Below, one piece after another: positions 16,996 through 25,975 of a stretch of 40,692 nt of DNA (position 1 is the stretch's first letter; every line of letters begins with the position of its first letter). The translations under genes and the position numbers were made by a program. This DNA is from Gammaproteobacteria bacterium (lineage in GTDB: Bacteria > Pseudomonadota > Gammaproteobacteria > Steroidobacterales > Steroidobacteraceae): positions 1 to 40,692 of the forward strand of contig JAGWPU010000141.1 of the NCBI GenBank assembly GCA_028870355.1, written 5' to 3'. The notes beneath the pieces are model-generated. The model was not told where the DNA came from. It saw only the letters and a list, made by a program, of their open reading frames with translations, and ran no database searches.

Positions 16996-18546
16996 TCATC
17001 CGCCAGTCCCGTCCGCGGCGACCGGGGGATCGCCGAGTGCGGTGATCGCTGCGGTCAGCGCGCCGGTGTCGACCGGCTTGCCCAGGAACCGGCACGACCG
17101 GATCGGCGCCCTGACGCCCCGGAGCAGCGAATCGAGGTCGCCGCTCAACAGGATCGCGGGCAGTTCCCAGCCGAGCGTTTCACGCAAGTGGTGCAGCAGG
17201 TCGATCCCGGTCATCTCGGCGCCGAGCCGATAATCGGCGAGCAGCAGGTCGCCCGCGCGCAGCTGCGGGGCGAGCGCGAGCGCCTCGCCGGGAGACCCGG
17301 CGCTGAGGACCCGGTAACCCGCGACCGTCAGGAACAGTTCGGTCGCGGTACGGACCGAGGCATTGTCCTCGACCAGCAGCAGACGGCCCCGCGCCGCAGG
17401 ATCGACGATCGTCGGGTCGAGTCCGGCGGGCGTCGCACCCGAACCTTCCGAGCGCAGGGCCTCGCGCGCGATGCGCACCACGACGTGGGTTCCCTCGCCG
17501 ACGGTCGAGCGCACGATCACCTGATAGCCGAGGAGCCGGGCCACCTCGCGCACGATCGCGAGCCCGAGACCGACGCCGAGACGCGGCGCTCCGGCCCGGT
17601 CGACCTGATAATACTCGTCGAAGATGCGCTCGAGCTTGTCGGCCGGGATTCCGATCCCGGTGTCCTCGACGCCGATGTCGAGGTGTTGCGGATCGATCCG
17701 CGCCATGACCCGGACGCCGCCCCGCTCGGTGTACTTCAGCGCATTGCCGATCAGGTTCTGCAACAACTGGGTGAACAGCAGGCGGTCGGTCGACAAGGTC
17801 GCGTCGGGTCGGGAGAACTCGAGGCGCAGCGCTTTCGCGGCTGCGACGGAGTCGAACTCGCGATGCAGGTCCGCGAACACGGAGGCGAGCGACACGTCGT
17901 CGAGCTGCGGCTTGATCGCCCCCGACTCCAGGCGGCTCACGTCGAGGAGCCCGTCCAGCAACCGCGTGGCCGCATCGATCGCGAGTTCCTCGCGGTGCAA
18001 CAAATCCTCGATGTCCGGACAGCCGTTCGCGAGCCGGCGCATCGCGGCGTTCAGCAGCCGGATCGTTTGCATCGGCTGGCGCAGGTCGTGGCTCGCGGTC
18101 GCGAGGAAGCGACTCTTCGCGCGGTTCGCGCGCTCGGCCTCCGCTCGGGCCGCGACCAGTGCGTCCCGCACCGACCGCCGCTCGGTCGCGTCCCGAATCG
18201 CGGCCGCAACGTAGCGCTCTCCCTGCCACTCGAACGGCGCGAGGCGGATTCCCGCCGGGAACTCCGAGCCGTCCGCGCGGCGGGCGTAGAGGTCCGAGAC
18301 CCGGCTCCCCATCTCCCGGCTCTGGGGATCCTGGTGGAACTCGGCCACGTGGTTCGCATGACGCTCGCGGAACCGTTCCGGCAGGAGCACGTCGAGGGAC
18401 CGACCGACCAGGGCCTCGGGCGCATAGCCGAGCACGGCACGCGCCGTCTCGTTCGCAAATCGGATCACCCCGCGCGAATCGACGGCGATCAGCGCGTCCG
18501 GGCTGAAATGCAACAGCTGTCGTGACAGCGCGGCTATGTCACTCAT
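16996..18546 (-). CDS. Soluble hybrid histidine kinase (PAS-HisKA-HATPase-REC)
   Basis: 516 residues without membrane spans. A PAS domain (about 5-125, ending IRDATERRS) is followed by the phosphoacceptor helix with TASHDLRQPMQT (His 153), an ATPase domain (N-box LLQNLIGNALKY, G-boxes DTGIGI and GVGLGLA) and a C-terminal receiver with Asp in LLLADYR (about 438) and Lys in LGKPVD. It shares the unusual HDLRQPxQT H-box and the HisKA-HATPase-REC order with the membrane kinase at 3.9-5.8 kb, so the two are paralogues with different sensors. Divergent from the small kinase/FixJ-type pair across a 273-base gap, which suggests a shared circuit. Confidence 0.86.
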   Translation of the reverse strand: MSDIAALSRQLLHFSPDALIAVDSRGVIRFANETARAVLGYAPEALVGRSLDVLLPERFRERHANHVAEFHQDPQSREMGSRVSDLYARRADGSEFPAGIRLAPFEWQGERYVAAAIRDATERRSVRDALVAARAEAERANRAKSRFLATASHDLRQPMQTIRLLNAAMRRLANGCPDIEDLLHREELAIDAATRLLDGLLDVSRLESGAIKPQLDDVSLASVFADLHREFDSVAAAKALRLEFSRPDATLSTDRLLFTQLLQNLIGNALKYTERGGVRVMARIDPQHLDIGVEDTGIGIPADKLERIFDEYYQVDRAGAPRLGVGLGLAIVREVARLLGYQVIVRSTVGEGTHVVVRIAREALRSEGSGATPAGLDPTIVDPAARGRLLLVEDNASVRTATELFLTVAGYRVLSAGSPGEALALAPQLRAGDLLLADYRLGAEMTGIDLLHHLRETLGWELPAILLSGDLDSLLRGVRAPIRSCRFLGKPVDTGALTAAITALGDPPVAADGTGG

Positions 18547-18761
18547 GGGTTGGTCGCGTCCGCTGCAGGGCCGCCGGGCTCGGTGGCCCGAACTGCCGGG
18601 CTATCGTTTCAGTTTACCCGATCTGCCGCCGGCCCGGGACCCATAAGGGTGAGGCGCAAGCGGATCCGTGAAACCCGCGGCTGCGCCGGGCCGACGAATT
18701 CGGCACTCTGTCAGCCCGGTGGTTGGCTGAAAATCATTTCTGGAGTCGATTCTCGGGGGTG

Positions 18762-18779
18762 CCGGCGTCGGGACGCCGG
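18762..18779. promoter_or_regulatory. Perfect inverted repeat in the leader of the kinase/regulator operon
   Basis: CCGGCGTC and GACGCCGG form perfect 8-bp arms separated by GG, 40 bases upstream of the kinase ATG at 18820. It could be an operator or a hairpin in the 5' leader. The rest of this 273-base divergent gap shows no feature I can assign. Confidence 0.35.
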
Positions 18780-18819
18780 AGCCGTCAGTCTTGCCTGGGT
18801 CAGTACTTAAGGTGCAGCG

Positions 18820-19572
18820 ATGGACAGTAAACCGCCCGCGGCGGAGTCGGGCGCGATCCTCAACCAATTGATGGAGATTGCGCGGATCTCAGCGCTCGCC
18901 GAAATGGCGAGCGGGATCGCTCACGAGCTCAATCAGCCGCTCGGCGCGATCGCGACCTTCGCACAAGCCGGGGAACGGATGCTGAACCGCGCCGACCCGC
19001 TGCTCGCACCCGCACTCGACGTGTTCCGGCAAATCAGCCAGGAGGCGCTCGGGGCCGGCGCAGGCATCCGCCGGATCCGCAGCCTGTTCGAGTACGAACC
19101 GGCGACCCGCGAGACCTGCCGGATGCCGGAGGTGGTCGAGGAGTTGCGACCGGTGCTCGAGATGCTCGCGCTGCGCGCACACGGCACGCTCGAGATCACC
19201 GAGGCGCGACCCGGTCTGCCCGAGGTGCCGATCGACCGCCTGAAGGTTCAACACGTGCTGTTCGCCCTGGTGCAGAACGCGTTCGACGCGTCGGTCGAGC
19301 ACGCCGCCGAGGCGCAGCCGCGGGTACGGATCGTGGTGACCGGTGACCGCTACGCGGTCGAGACCAGCGTGTTCGACACCGGCGCGGGCATCGCGCCGCA
19401 GATCCGTGAACAGCTGTTCCGCCCGTTCTTCACGACCAAGGCGCGCGGGACCGGGCTCGGTCTGGCGTCGAGCCGCGCGATCATCGAAGCCCATGAAGGT
19501 ACGATAGGATTCGAATTGCACCCCCAGGACGGGAGCCGTTTCTGGTTCCGCCTGCCAGCCGCGGCCAACTGA
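18820..19572 (+). CDS. Short cytoplasmic sensor histidine kinase
   Basis: 250 residues: only the phosphoacceptor and ATPase domains, with no PAS or membrane part. H-box ASGIAHELNQPLGAIATFAQAG (His 35), N-box ALVQNAFDAS (Asn 153), G1 box FDTGAGI (Asp 186), F-box RPFFTTK (201-207) and G2 box GTGLGLASSRAII (210-222) are all intact, as in the FixL/DctB group. Lacking its own sensor, it may get its signal from a partner protein or from the hybrid kinase next door. AAGG lies about 8 bases from the ATG. The FixJ-like regulator gene follows after 12 bases, so this is a kinase/regulator operon. A degenerate paralogue of the same length lies at 25.2 kb. Confidence 0.87.
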   Translation: MDSKPPAAESGAILNQLMEIARISALAEMASGIAHELNQPLGAIATFAQAGERMLNRADPLLAPALDVFRQISQEALGAGAGIRRIRSLFEYEPATRETCRMPEVVEELRPVLEMLALRAHGTLEITEARPGLPEVPIDRLKVQHVLFALVQNAFDASVEHAAEAQPRVRIVVTGDRYAVETSVFDTGAGIAPQIREQLFRPFFTTKARGTGLGLASSRAIIEAHEGTIGFELHPQDGSRFWFRLPAAAN

Positions 19573-19584
19573 CGAGGAGTCGGG

Positions 19585-20214
19585 ATGACGAAACCCACGG
19601 AGACGCAGAACGCGAGGGGCACGATCTACGTGGTCGACGACGACGACGGCATGCGGCGCGCGCTGACGCTGCTGCTCGGCACGGTCGGTTTCGACACCCG
19701 CGCGTACGCCCGCCCGAGCGAGTTCCTCGCGAACCTGAAGCCCGACGAGCCCGGCTGCCTCGTGCTCGACATCCGGATGCCTGAAATGAGCGGCCTGGAA
19801 CTACAGCAGCAGCTGAACCAGACCGGGTGCATGCTGCCGGTGATCTTCATCACGGGACACGGGGACGTGCCGATGGCGGTTCAGGCGATGAAGGCCGGCG
19901 CGTTCGAGTTCATCCAGAAGCCGTTCCGCGAACAGGACCTGCTCGACAAGGTGAACCACGCGCTGCGCCACGATGCCGAGAACCGGCAGGATCTCGCGCG
20001 CCGCGCGGAAGTGCTGAAGCGGCTGGAAACCCTGACGCCGCGGGAACGCCAGGTCATGGATCTGGTGGTCGAGGGCGGTGCGAACAAGGTGATCGCGATC
20101 GATCTCGGCCTGAGCGAACGCACGGTCGAGATCCACCGCGCGAAGGTCATGGACAAGATGGGTGCGCGTTCAGTCGCGCACCTGGTCAAACTGCACATGA
20201 TGATCGCCGAGTGA
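19585..20214 (+). CDS. FixJ/NarL-type response regulator
   Basis: 209 residues. N-terminal receiver (about 13-125) with acidic pocket VVDDDD, phosphoacceptor Asp 62 in VLDIRMP, the Thr/Gly switch in FITGHGD and Lys 112 in IQKPF. C-terminal LuxR-type helix-turn-helix (about 145-209) with LTPRERQVMDLVVEGGANKVIAIDLGLSERTVEIHR, cut here only as the visible family core (LTPRE and SERTVEIHRAKVM). The TGHGDVPMAVQAMKAGAFEF loop is the FixJ-subfamily hallmark. Transcribed 12 bases after its partner kinase. Targets are unknown; hemN 300 bases downstream is a reasonable candidate, because FixJ-like systems often control oxygen-related genes, but no shared site was found. Confidence 0.87.
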   Translation: MTKPTETQNARGTIYVVDDDDGMRRALTLLLGTVGFDTRAYARPSEFLANLKPDEPGCLVLDIRMPEMSGLELQQQLNQTGCMLPVIFITGHGDVPMAVQAMKAGAFEFIQKPFREQDLLDKVNHALRHDAENRQDLARRAEVLKRLETLTPRERQVMDLVVEGGANKVIAIDLGLSERTVEIHRAKVMDKMGARSVAHLVKLHMMIAE

Positions 20215-20249
20215 TCCCGGCGGGCGCGCGGTCCGCGTGCGGAGGCGCC

Positions 20250-20339
20250 TCAGGGCGACTTGCCGGCCCGGCGCGATGCGTAGACGACGAACCCCACCAT
20301 CAGCGCGAGCGTGATCGCTCCACGTACCAGGTCGCTCAT
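20250..20339 (-). CDS. Possible 29-residue single-span membrane protein
   Basis: A short minus-strand frame from an ATG at 20339 encodes MSDLVRGAITLALMVGFVVY followed by ASRRAGKSP: one hydrophobic helix (about 7-20) and a basic tail, the shape of many real bacterial small membrane proteins with a positive-inside C-terminus. A GGAG lies 11 bases upstream. The frame stays open further upstream, but that part looks non-coding. No known family recognised. It lies between the FixJ-like gene (convergent) and hemN (divergent). The remaining 175 bases up to hemN contain a TACAAT box (20467-20472) but no clear -35 or FNR-type site. Confidence 0.35.
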   Translation of the reverse strand: MSDLVRGAITLALMVGFVVYASRRAGKSP

Positions 20340-20514
20340 GTCCGACGATTCTCCGCTGGGTTTCCCGAGACCCCGGGAATCGTAGACGACCCGGATGCCC
20401 GCGCCCATACGGGGCGCACCGGGTCCCTCTAAGTAGTCTCCCGCAGATGGACCGGATCGGCGGCGGTACAATACGGCGAGTATCCCCGGCGCGGTGGCGC
20501 GGGAGGCGGGCCGA

Positions 20515-21906
20515 ATGACGACCGACGTGCTGTTCGACGACGAATTGATGAGGCGTTACGATCGCGAGGGGCCGCGTTACACCTCGTATCCGACCGCGGT
20601 TCAGTTCCACGACGGCATCGGGCTGCCCGCGTATGCGGAAGCCGCCGCGAGCAGCCCCGGCGCGCTCGCGAAAGCCCCGCTGTCCGTGTACGTGCACATT
20701 CCGTTCTGCCAGAGTCCCTGCTTCTATTGCGGTTGCAACAAGATCATCACCCGCCAGATGGACCAGGCGGACGCCTATCTGGAGCGCCTCGCGCGCGAGA
20801 TCGAGCTGCGGAGCCGCCATTTCGACCGGACGCGCGAAGTCGAGCAGCTGCACTTCGGCGGCGGCACGCCGACGTTCCTGAGCCAGGACCGGCTGGCGTC
20901 GGTGATGAACGTGATCGACCGGCACTTCCGGCTGACGCGGGCAGCGACCCGCGACTATTCGATCGAGATCGATCCGCGTACGGTCGATCCGCCGCGCCTC
21001 GGGGCGCTGGTCGAACTCGGCTTCAACCGCGTGAGTCTCGGCGTCCAGGACTACGACCCCGAGGTCCAGCGCGCGATCAACCGATTCCAGCCGATCGACA
21101 CCGTGACGCGCCTCGTCGATACCGCACGCGGGCTCGGCCTGCGATCGCTGAACTTCGACCTGATCTACGGCCTGCCGAAGCAAACGCCGCAGACCTTCGC
21201 CGCGACCCTCGACGCGGTCGTCGCCCAACGGCCGGACCGGCTTGCGGTCTACGGCTACGCCCACATGCCGCAGACCTTCAAGGCGCAGCGCAAGATCGTC
21301 GCGACCGACCTGCCGGGCCCGGCGGTGCGGCTCGAGTTGCTGAAGCTCGCGATCGACACGCTGACCGCCGCCGGATACCTGTACATCGGCATGGACCACT
21401 TCGCGCTGCCCGGCGATTCGCTCGCCCGTGCGCAGGCGAACGGCACGATGCACCGCACCTTCCAGGGATATACGACCCACGCGAGCCGTGATCTCGTGAG
21501 CCTCGGCGTGAGCGCGATCGGTCAGCTCGGCCGGCTCTACGTTCAGAACCAGAAAACGCTGTCGCTGTATTCGGCGATGCTCGACGAGGGACGTCTCCCG
21601 CTGCATCGCGGCGTTGCGATGACCGACGACGATGTCGTGAGACGCGACGTGATCCATCGTATCATGTGCGACAACGCGATCGACGTCGATGCGGTCGAGC
21701 GGCGCTTCGGAATCGATTTCGACGACTATTTCGCGGACGAACTGCACCGACTCGACACCCTGGTCGACGACGGGCTCATCGAACGCGCCGCTCGTCGGAT
21801 CGGGCTGACCCCCCGCGGACGCCTGCTGATGCGCAACGTCGCGATGGTCTTCGATGCGTACAAGAATGCCGGCGCCGGCGCGCCGCGTTTGTCACGAGTG
21901 ATCTGA
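20515..21906 (+). CDS. hemN: Oxygen-independent coproporphyrinogen III dehydrogenase
   Basis: 463 residues, right for HemN. This radical-SAM enzyme decarboxylates two propionates of coproporphyrinogen III to give protoporphyrinogen IX without oxygen, in the cytoplasm. The [4Fe-4S] motif is seen as CQSPCFYCGC (CxxxCxxC plus the extra Cys). Typical HemN blocks follow: GPRYTSYPTA at the N-terminus, HFGGGTPTFLS, and RVSLGVQDYDPEVQRAINR. The ATG at 20515 has GGGAGG 9 bases upstream and is preferred over a GTG 21 bases earlier. Its place beside a FixJ-like regulator suggests control by oxygen or redox state. Convergent with glpK, with 19 bases between stops. Confidence 0.94.
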   Translation: MTTDVLFDDELMRRYDREGPRYTSYPTAVQFHDGIGLPAYAEAAASSPGALAKAPLSVYVHIPFCQSPCFYCGCNKIITRQMDQADAYLERLAREIELRSRHFDRTREVEQLHFGGGTPTFLSQDRLASVMNVIDRHFRLTRAATRDYSIEIDPRTVDPPRLGALVELGFNRVSLGVQDYDPEVQRAINRFQPIDTVTRLVDTARGLGLRSLNFDLIYGLPKQTPQTFAATLDAVVAQRPDRLAVYGYAHMPQTFKAQRKIVATDLPGPAVRLELLKLAIDTLTAAGYLYIGMDHFALPGDSLARAQANGTMHRTFQGYTTHASRDLVSLGVSAIGQLGRLYVQNQKTLSLYSAMLDEGRLPLHRGVAMTDDDVVRRDVIHRIMCDNAIDVDAVERRFGIDFDDYFADELHRLDTLVDDGLIERAARRIGLTPRGRLLMRNVAMVFDAYKNAGAGAPRLSRVI

Positions 21907-21925
21907 CGCACGCCGCAACGGACGC

Positions 21926-23425
21926 TCAGTCTACCCAGCCGAGGGATCGATCCACCGCCTTCTTCCAGCCCGCGCACAGGGTCGCGCGGCGCGCGTCGGT
22001 CATCGTCGGCGCGAAGCGCTTCTCGAGCGTCAGCTCCGCCGCGAGATCCGCGCTGCTGCGCCAGTGACCGACCGCGAGGCCGGCCGCGAACGCGGCCCCG
22101 AGCGCGGTCGTCTCGACGGTCTTGGGGCGCAGCACGTCGATCCCGAGGATGTCGGCCTGGAATTGCATCAGGGTCTCGTTCACCGCCATGCCACCGTCGA
22201 CCCGCAGTTCGGCGATCGCCGTGCCGGAATCGCTGCGCATCGCCTCGAGCACGTCGCGCGTCTGATACGCGGTCGCCTCGAGGGCCGCGCGGGCAAGGTG
22301 TCCGCGATTCGCAAAGCGGGTCAGTCCGGTGATCACCCCGCGCGCATCGGGCCGCCAGTACGGGGCGTACAGCCCCGAGAAGGCCGGCACCATGTACACG
22401 TCGCCGTTGTCCTCGACCTCGCGCGCGAGCACCTCGACGTCGGCGCTGCGCTCGATCAGTCCGAGGTTGTCCCGCAACCACTGAACGAGCGCACCCGCGA
22501 TCGCGACCGAACCCTCGAGCGCGTACCGCGGCGCGTCCCGGCCGAATCGGTACGCGACCGTGGTGATCAGGCCGGCGCGCGAGCGCACCGGCCGCGTGCC
22601 GGTATGGGTCAGCAGGAAACAGCCGGTCCCGTAGGTGTTCTTGGTCGCACCGGGCTCGAAACACGCCTGCCCGACCAGCGCGGCCTGCTGATCCCCGAGG
22701 ATTCCGGCGAGAGGAACGCCGGCGAGCGGGCCCCCGCTCACCACGCCGTAGGGCTCGCTGGAGGAGACGATCCGCGGGAGCGCCGCCCGCGGCACGTCGA
22801 ACGCGCGCAGCAACTCCTCGTCCCAGTCCAGGGTCTCGAGATTCATCAACTGCGTACGGCTCGCATTGGTGACGTCGCTCACGTGCACGCCGCCGCGCGG
22901 CCCGCCGGTCAGGTGCCACACCAGCCAGGCGTCGATGGTTCCGACCAGCGCGTCCCCGGTCTGCGCGGCGGCGTGCGCGCCCGCGACTTCGGCGAACAAC
23001 CACTCGACCTTCGGCGCGCTGAAATAGCTCGCGAGCGGCAGCCCGGTCTTCTCCCGGAACCGGTCATGGCCGCCGTCGGCCGCGTGGCGCGCCACCAGCG
23101 CATCGGCCCGGGTATCCTGCCAGACGAGCGCGTTGTGCAGCGGCCGACCGCTGTGTCGATCCCAGACGAGCACCGTCTCGCGTTGGTTCGTGATCCCGAT
23201 CGCGGCCAGATCGGCCGCGCGCAATCCGGCGTGCGACAGCGCGTCCGCCGCGACCCGGCGGGTATTTTCGAGGATCTCGAGCGGATCGTGCTCGACCCAG
23301 CCCGGTCGCGGAAAGATCTGCGCATGCTCGCGCTGCGCCGACGCGATGGGGTTTCCGGCGCGATCGAACACGATGAACCGCGTGCTGGTGGTCCCTTGAT
23401 CGATCGAACCGACGTACTGCGGCAT
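21926..23425 (-). CDS. glpK: Glycerol kinase
   Basis: 499 residues, the standard length. It phosphorylates glycerol with ATP to give sn-glycerol 3-phosphate and so traps glycerol that enters the cell. Seen: the FGGY-family N-terminal phosphate loop [15 protein letters not shown] (about 6-20), the substrate-contact region [12 protein letters not shown], the ATP-site block [13 protein letters not shown], and [12 protein letters not shown]. The ATG at 23425 is preferred over a longer open frame because the GlpK core starts directly after it. Not clustered with glpF or glpR. GlpD is encoded 6 kb away in the same window, beside the sulfoquinovosidase gene whose reaction can free glycerol. Confidence 0.94.
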   Translation of the reverse strand: MPQYVGSIDQGTTSTRFIVFDRAGNPIASAQREHAQIFPRPGWVEHDPLEILENTRRVAADALSHAGLRAADLAAIGITNQRETVLVWDRHSGRPLHNALVWQDTRADALVARHAADGGHDRFREKTGLPLASYFSAPKVEWLFAEVAGAHAAAQTGDALVGTIDAWLVWHLTGGPRGGVHVSDVTNASRTQLMNLETLDWDEELLRAFDVPRAALPRIVSSSEPYGVVSGGPLAGVPLAGILGDQQAALVGQACFEPGATKNTYGTGCFLLTHTGTRPVRSRAGLITTVAYRFGRDAPRYALEGSVAIAGALVQWLRDNLGLIERSADVEVLAREVEDNGDVYMVPAFSGLYAPYWRPDARGVITGLTRFANRGHLARAALEATAYQTRDVLEAMRSDSGTAIAELRVDGGMAVNETLMQFQADILGIDVLRPKTVETTALGAAFAAGLAVGHWRSSADLAAELTLEKRFAPTMTDARRATLCAGWKKAVDRSLGWVD

Positions 23426-23598
23426 GGCGACCCAGTCCTCTGCGACGCCGAACGGACGTCGACTCGATGATCGCACACGCCGCGAGCCCCCGGATATCCC
23501 GTAGCGTGCCGCGCCCGCTCCCGATGGCCGCCGACCACGTGACGGATTAGAGTGCGTCGAAGGGCTCGAACACGAGGACCCGCGGAGGACCGACGGCG

Positions 23599-25164
23599 AT
23601 GCGGGCGACGAGCGGCACCGAACCGGCCGACGCTGCGCCGCCCCCGTTCGCGGCGGCGGAACTGCTCGATCCGGCCGCGTATGCGCATCCGGTCGTGGCG
23701 GCGCGCGTGATCGAGACCAACACCTCGTGGGTCGTGTTGACGGGCGACTTCGCGTACAAGATCAAGAAGGCGGTGCGGCTCGAGTTCCTGGACGCGAGCA
23801 CGCTCGCGCACCGACGCTTTCTGTGCGAGGAAGAGCGCCGCTTGAATGCCCGCCTGGCGCCCGAGCTCTACCTCGAGGTCGTGCCGATCGTGCGCGACGC
23901 GCGGGGAATCCGCGTCGGCGGCGCCGGCACGCCCATCGAGTACGCGGTGAAGATGCACCAGTTCGACGGTACGCAGGAACTCGCCGCGCTGCTCGAGCGC
24001 GGCGCGGTGGAAGCGTCCGAGATCGCCGGGCTCGCGCGCCGCGTCGCGCGCTTTCACGCGGATGCGGCGGTCGACGTCGGCCGTCCCGACGGCGTGAACA
24101 CCACGCGAATGCGGGCCGCGGTCCTCGGCAATCTCGCGACGCTGCTCGCCCACGTCGGTGCGGACGGAACGGCGCCGGAACTCGGCCGGCTGATCGACTG
24201 GACGCACGATCGGCTCGAGCGCGACGCGCGCCGGTTCCAGGAGCGCGAAGCCGCCGGTCATGTGCGCGAGTGCCACGGCGATCTGCACGCCCGCAACATC
24301 GTGCGCTGGCAGGGTCGTTTGATTCCGTTCGACTGCCTGGAATTCGACCCGGCGCTGCGCTGGATCGACGTGATGAGCGACGCCGCGTTCCTGGTGATGG
24401 ATCTCGTCGGAAGGTCGCGCCCCGATCTCGCCGCGACGTTCCTCGACGCTTATCTCGACGAGACCGGCGACTACGCCGGCGTCGCGCTGTTGCCGTTCTA
24501 TGCGGTATACCGCGCGCTCGTCCGCGCGATGGTCGACACGCTCGCCGCGGAGGCACGAGCCGGCGGGCGGCGGGCCTTCACCGACCGCGCCCGCACGCGA
24601 ATCGGGACTGCCGCGCGCTTCGCGAACCCGCCGCCGGCGGTGCTCGTCGCGATGCACGGACCGTCGGGTGCCGGGAAGTCCTGGCTCAGCGAGCGGCTGG
24701 TCCCGAGCCTCGGCGCGGTTCGAATTCGTTCCGACGTCGAGCGCAGGCGCCTCGCGGGCGATGCGCCCGCGGCCCACGATCCGCGCGCGGATGCACTCAC
24801 CTACGAGCGGATGATCGAAGGGGCCCGCAGCTGCCTCGAAGGCGGCGTGGCCACGATCCTCGACGCGGCCAGCCTGCGCCGCACCGACCGCGATCGCTTC
24901 CGGGCGCTCGCCACGCGGGCCGGGGTCCCGCTGGTGATCCTCTCCTGCCGGGCCGAGCGACGGGTATTGACGGACCGCGTGGCCGCCCGACGACGCCTCG
25001 GGGCGGATGTGTCGGACGCGGATCTTCGCGTGCTCGACGCGCAACTCGCGACGATGGAGCCGTTCGGCGACGACGAGCGCGCCGACGTGATCGAGATCCA
25101 GACCGCCGAGCCCCGCGCGCTCGAGCGCGCGATCGCGGTGATCGCCCGGATCCGCTCTAGGTAG
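23599..25164 (+). CDS. Aminoglycoside-phosphotransferase-like / P-loop kinase fusion protein
   Basis: 521 residues in two modules. The N-terminal part (about 40-320) is a protein-kinase-like APH fold, with the catalytic loop CHGDLHARN (225-233, Asp 228) and a metal-binding segment IPFDCLEFD (Asp 245). The C-terminal part (about 345-521) is an AAA_33/COG0645-type P-loop domain with Walker A GPSGAGKS (354-361), followed by RSDVERRRL. This fusion is widespread in proteobacteria and its substrate is not established; despite database names there is no reason to call it an antibiotic resistance enzyme. GGAGG precedes the ATG at 23599. Divergent from glpK; the degenerate kinase gene follows 45 bases downstream on the same strand and may be co-transcribed. 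Confidence 0.82.
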   Translation: MRATSGTEPADAAPPPFAAAELLDPAAYAHPVVAARVIETNTSWVVLTGDFAYKIKKAVRLEFLDASTLAHRRFLCEEERRLNARLAPELYLEVVPIVRDARGIRVGGAGTPIEYAVKMHQFDGTQELAALLERGAVEASEIAGLARRVARFHADAAVDVGRPDGVNTTRMRAAVLGNLATLLAHVGADGTAPELGRLIDWTHDRLERDARRFQEREAAGHVRECHGDLHARNIVRWQGRLIPFDCLEFDPALRWIDVMSDAAFLVMDLVGRSRPDLAATFLDAYLDETGDYAGVALLPFYAVYRALVRAMVDTLAAEARAGGRRAFTDRARTRIGTAARFANPPPAVLVAMHGPSGAGKSWLSERLVPSLGAVRIRSDVERRRLAGDAPAAHDPRADALTYERMIEGARSCLEGGVATILDAASLRRTDRDRFRALATRAGVPLVILSCRAERRVLTDRVAARRRLGADVSDADLRVLDAQLATMEPFGDDERADVIEIQTAEPRALERAIAVIARIRSR

Positions 25165-25209
25165 AATTCCCTGCTGCAGGACCGCGGACGGAGCGCGACG
25201 ATTTCGTTC

Positions 25210-25962
25210 ATGACCAGGCAGCAAGCCGCACGGAGTCCGGCGACCGGAGAGGCGGCGTTCGCGGCCAGTCGGGTCGCGGACGCCGCCCGCAGCGCGGAAC
25301 TCGAGGAGCTCGCGGCGTGGCTCGCGCACCAGATGAACCAGCCGCTCGGCGCGATCGCCGCGTTCGCACAGGCCGGGAGCCGGATGCTCGCGGGACCGAA
25401 CCCGTCGATCGAGCAGGCGGCCGCGCTATTTCGCGAGATCGCGCGTCTCGCGCTCGACGCGGGCGAGGACGTCAGCCGGATTCGCGCGCGACACACCGTC
25501 GAGGTCGCGCCCGCGAACCGATACCGGATCGCGGACCTGATCGACGCGATCGAACCGCCGCTGCGCCGGATCGCGGCACGCTATCACGGCCGACTCGAGA
25601 TCGACGTAGGGCCCGAACTTCCCGAGATCCGGGTCGACGCGCCGCGCATCCAGTACGTCGTGATGAGCCTGGTCCGCAGCGGCTTCGCGGCCGCCGATCC
25701 CCGCCTCGTGACGCCGCACGTGCGCGTGGAGACCCGTGCCGACGCCGACGCGGTCGTCACGAGCGTCTTCGACGACGGCGCGCATCCGGCGGCGGCGGAT
25801 CACGACGCGTTCGATCCGTCGCTCGAGACGGCGGCGCCCCCGCTCGGCCTGAGCCTCGCGGCGAGCCGCTCGATCGTCGAGGCGCATTGCGGGACGATCG
25901 GCTTCGAGAAGCTCCACGGGGGCGGACGGACCTGGTTCCGGTTGCCGGCGGCCGAGCCCTAG
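25210..25962 (+). CDS. Degenerate histidine kinase paralogue (probable pseudokinase)
   Basis: 250 residues, exactly as long as the intact kinase at 18820-19572 and alignable end to end: LAHQMNQPLGAIAAFAQAG (38-56) against AHELNQPLGAIATFAQAG, and SIVEAHCGTIGFE against AIIEAHEGTIGFE at the C-terminus. The His (residue 40) remains, but HE is now HQ. The N-box QNAFDAS has become RSGFAAA, losing the Mg-binding Asn. The G1 box DTGAG is DDGAH, the F-box is gone, and G2 GTGLGL is PPLGLSL. ATP binding is therefore doubtful. The frame is fully open, so it is not a recent pseudogene; it may be a phosphoryl-transfer partner or dimerisation regulator. No response regulator gene adjoins it. Confidence 0.78.
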   Translation: MTRQQAARSPATGEAAFAASRVADAARSAELEELAAWLAHQMNQPLGAIAAFAQAGSRMLAGPNPSIEQAAALFREIARLALDAGEDVSRIRARHTVEVAPANRYRIADLIDAIEPPLRRIAARYHGRLEIDVGPELPEIRVDAPRIQYVVMSLVRSGFAAADPRLVTPHVRVETRADADAVVTSVFDDGAHPAAADHDAFDPSLETAAPPLGLSLAASRSIVEAHCGTIGFEKLHGGGRTWFRLPAAEP

Positions 25963-25975
25963 CGGGCCTGCGCCT

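Noticed and set aside
20340-20514. FNR/Anr box upstream of hemN
   Set aside because: No TTGAT-N4-ATCAA-like sequence could be found in the gap.
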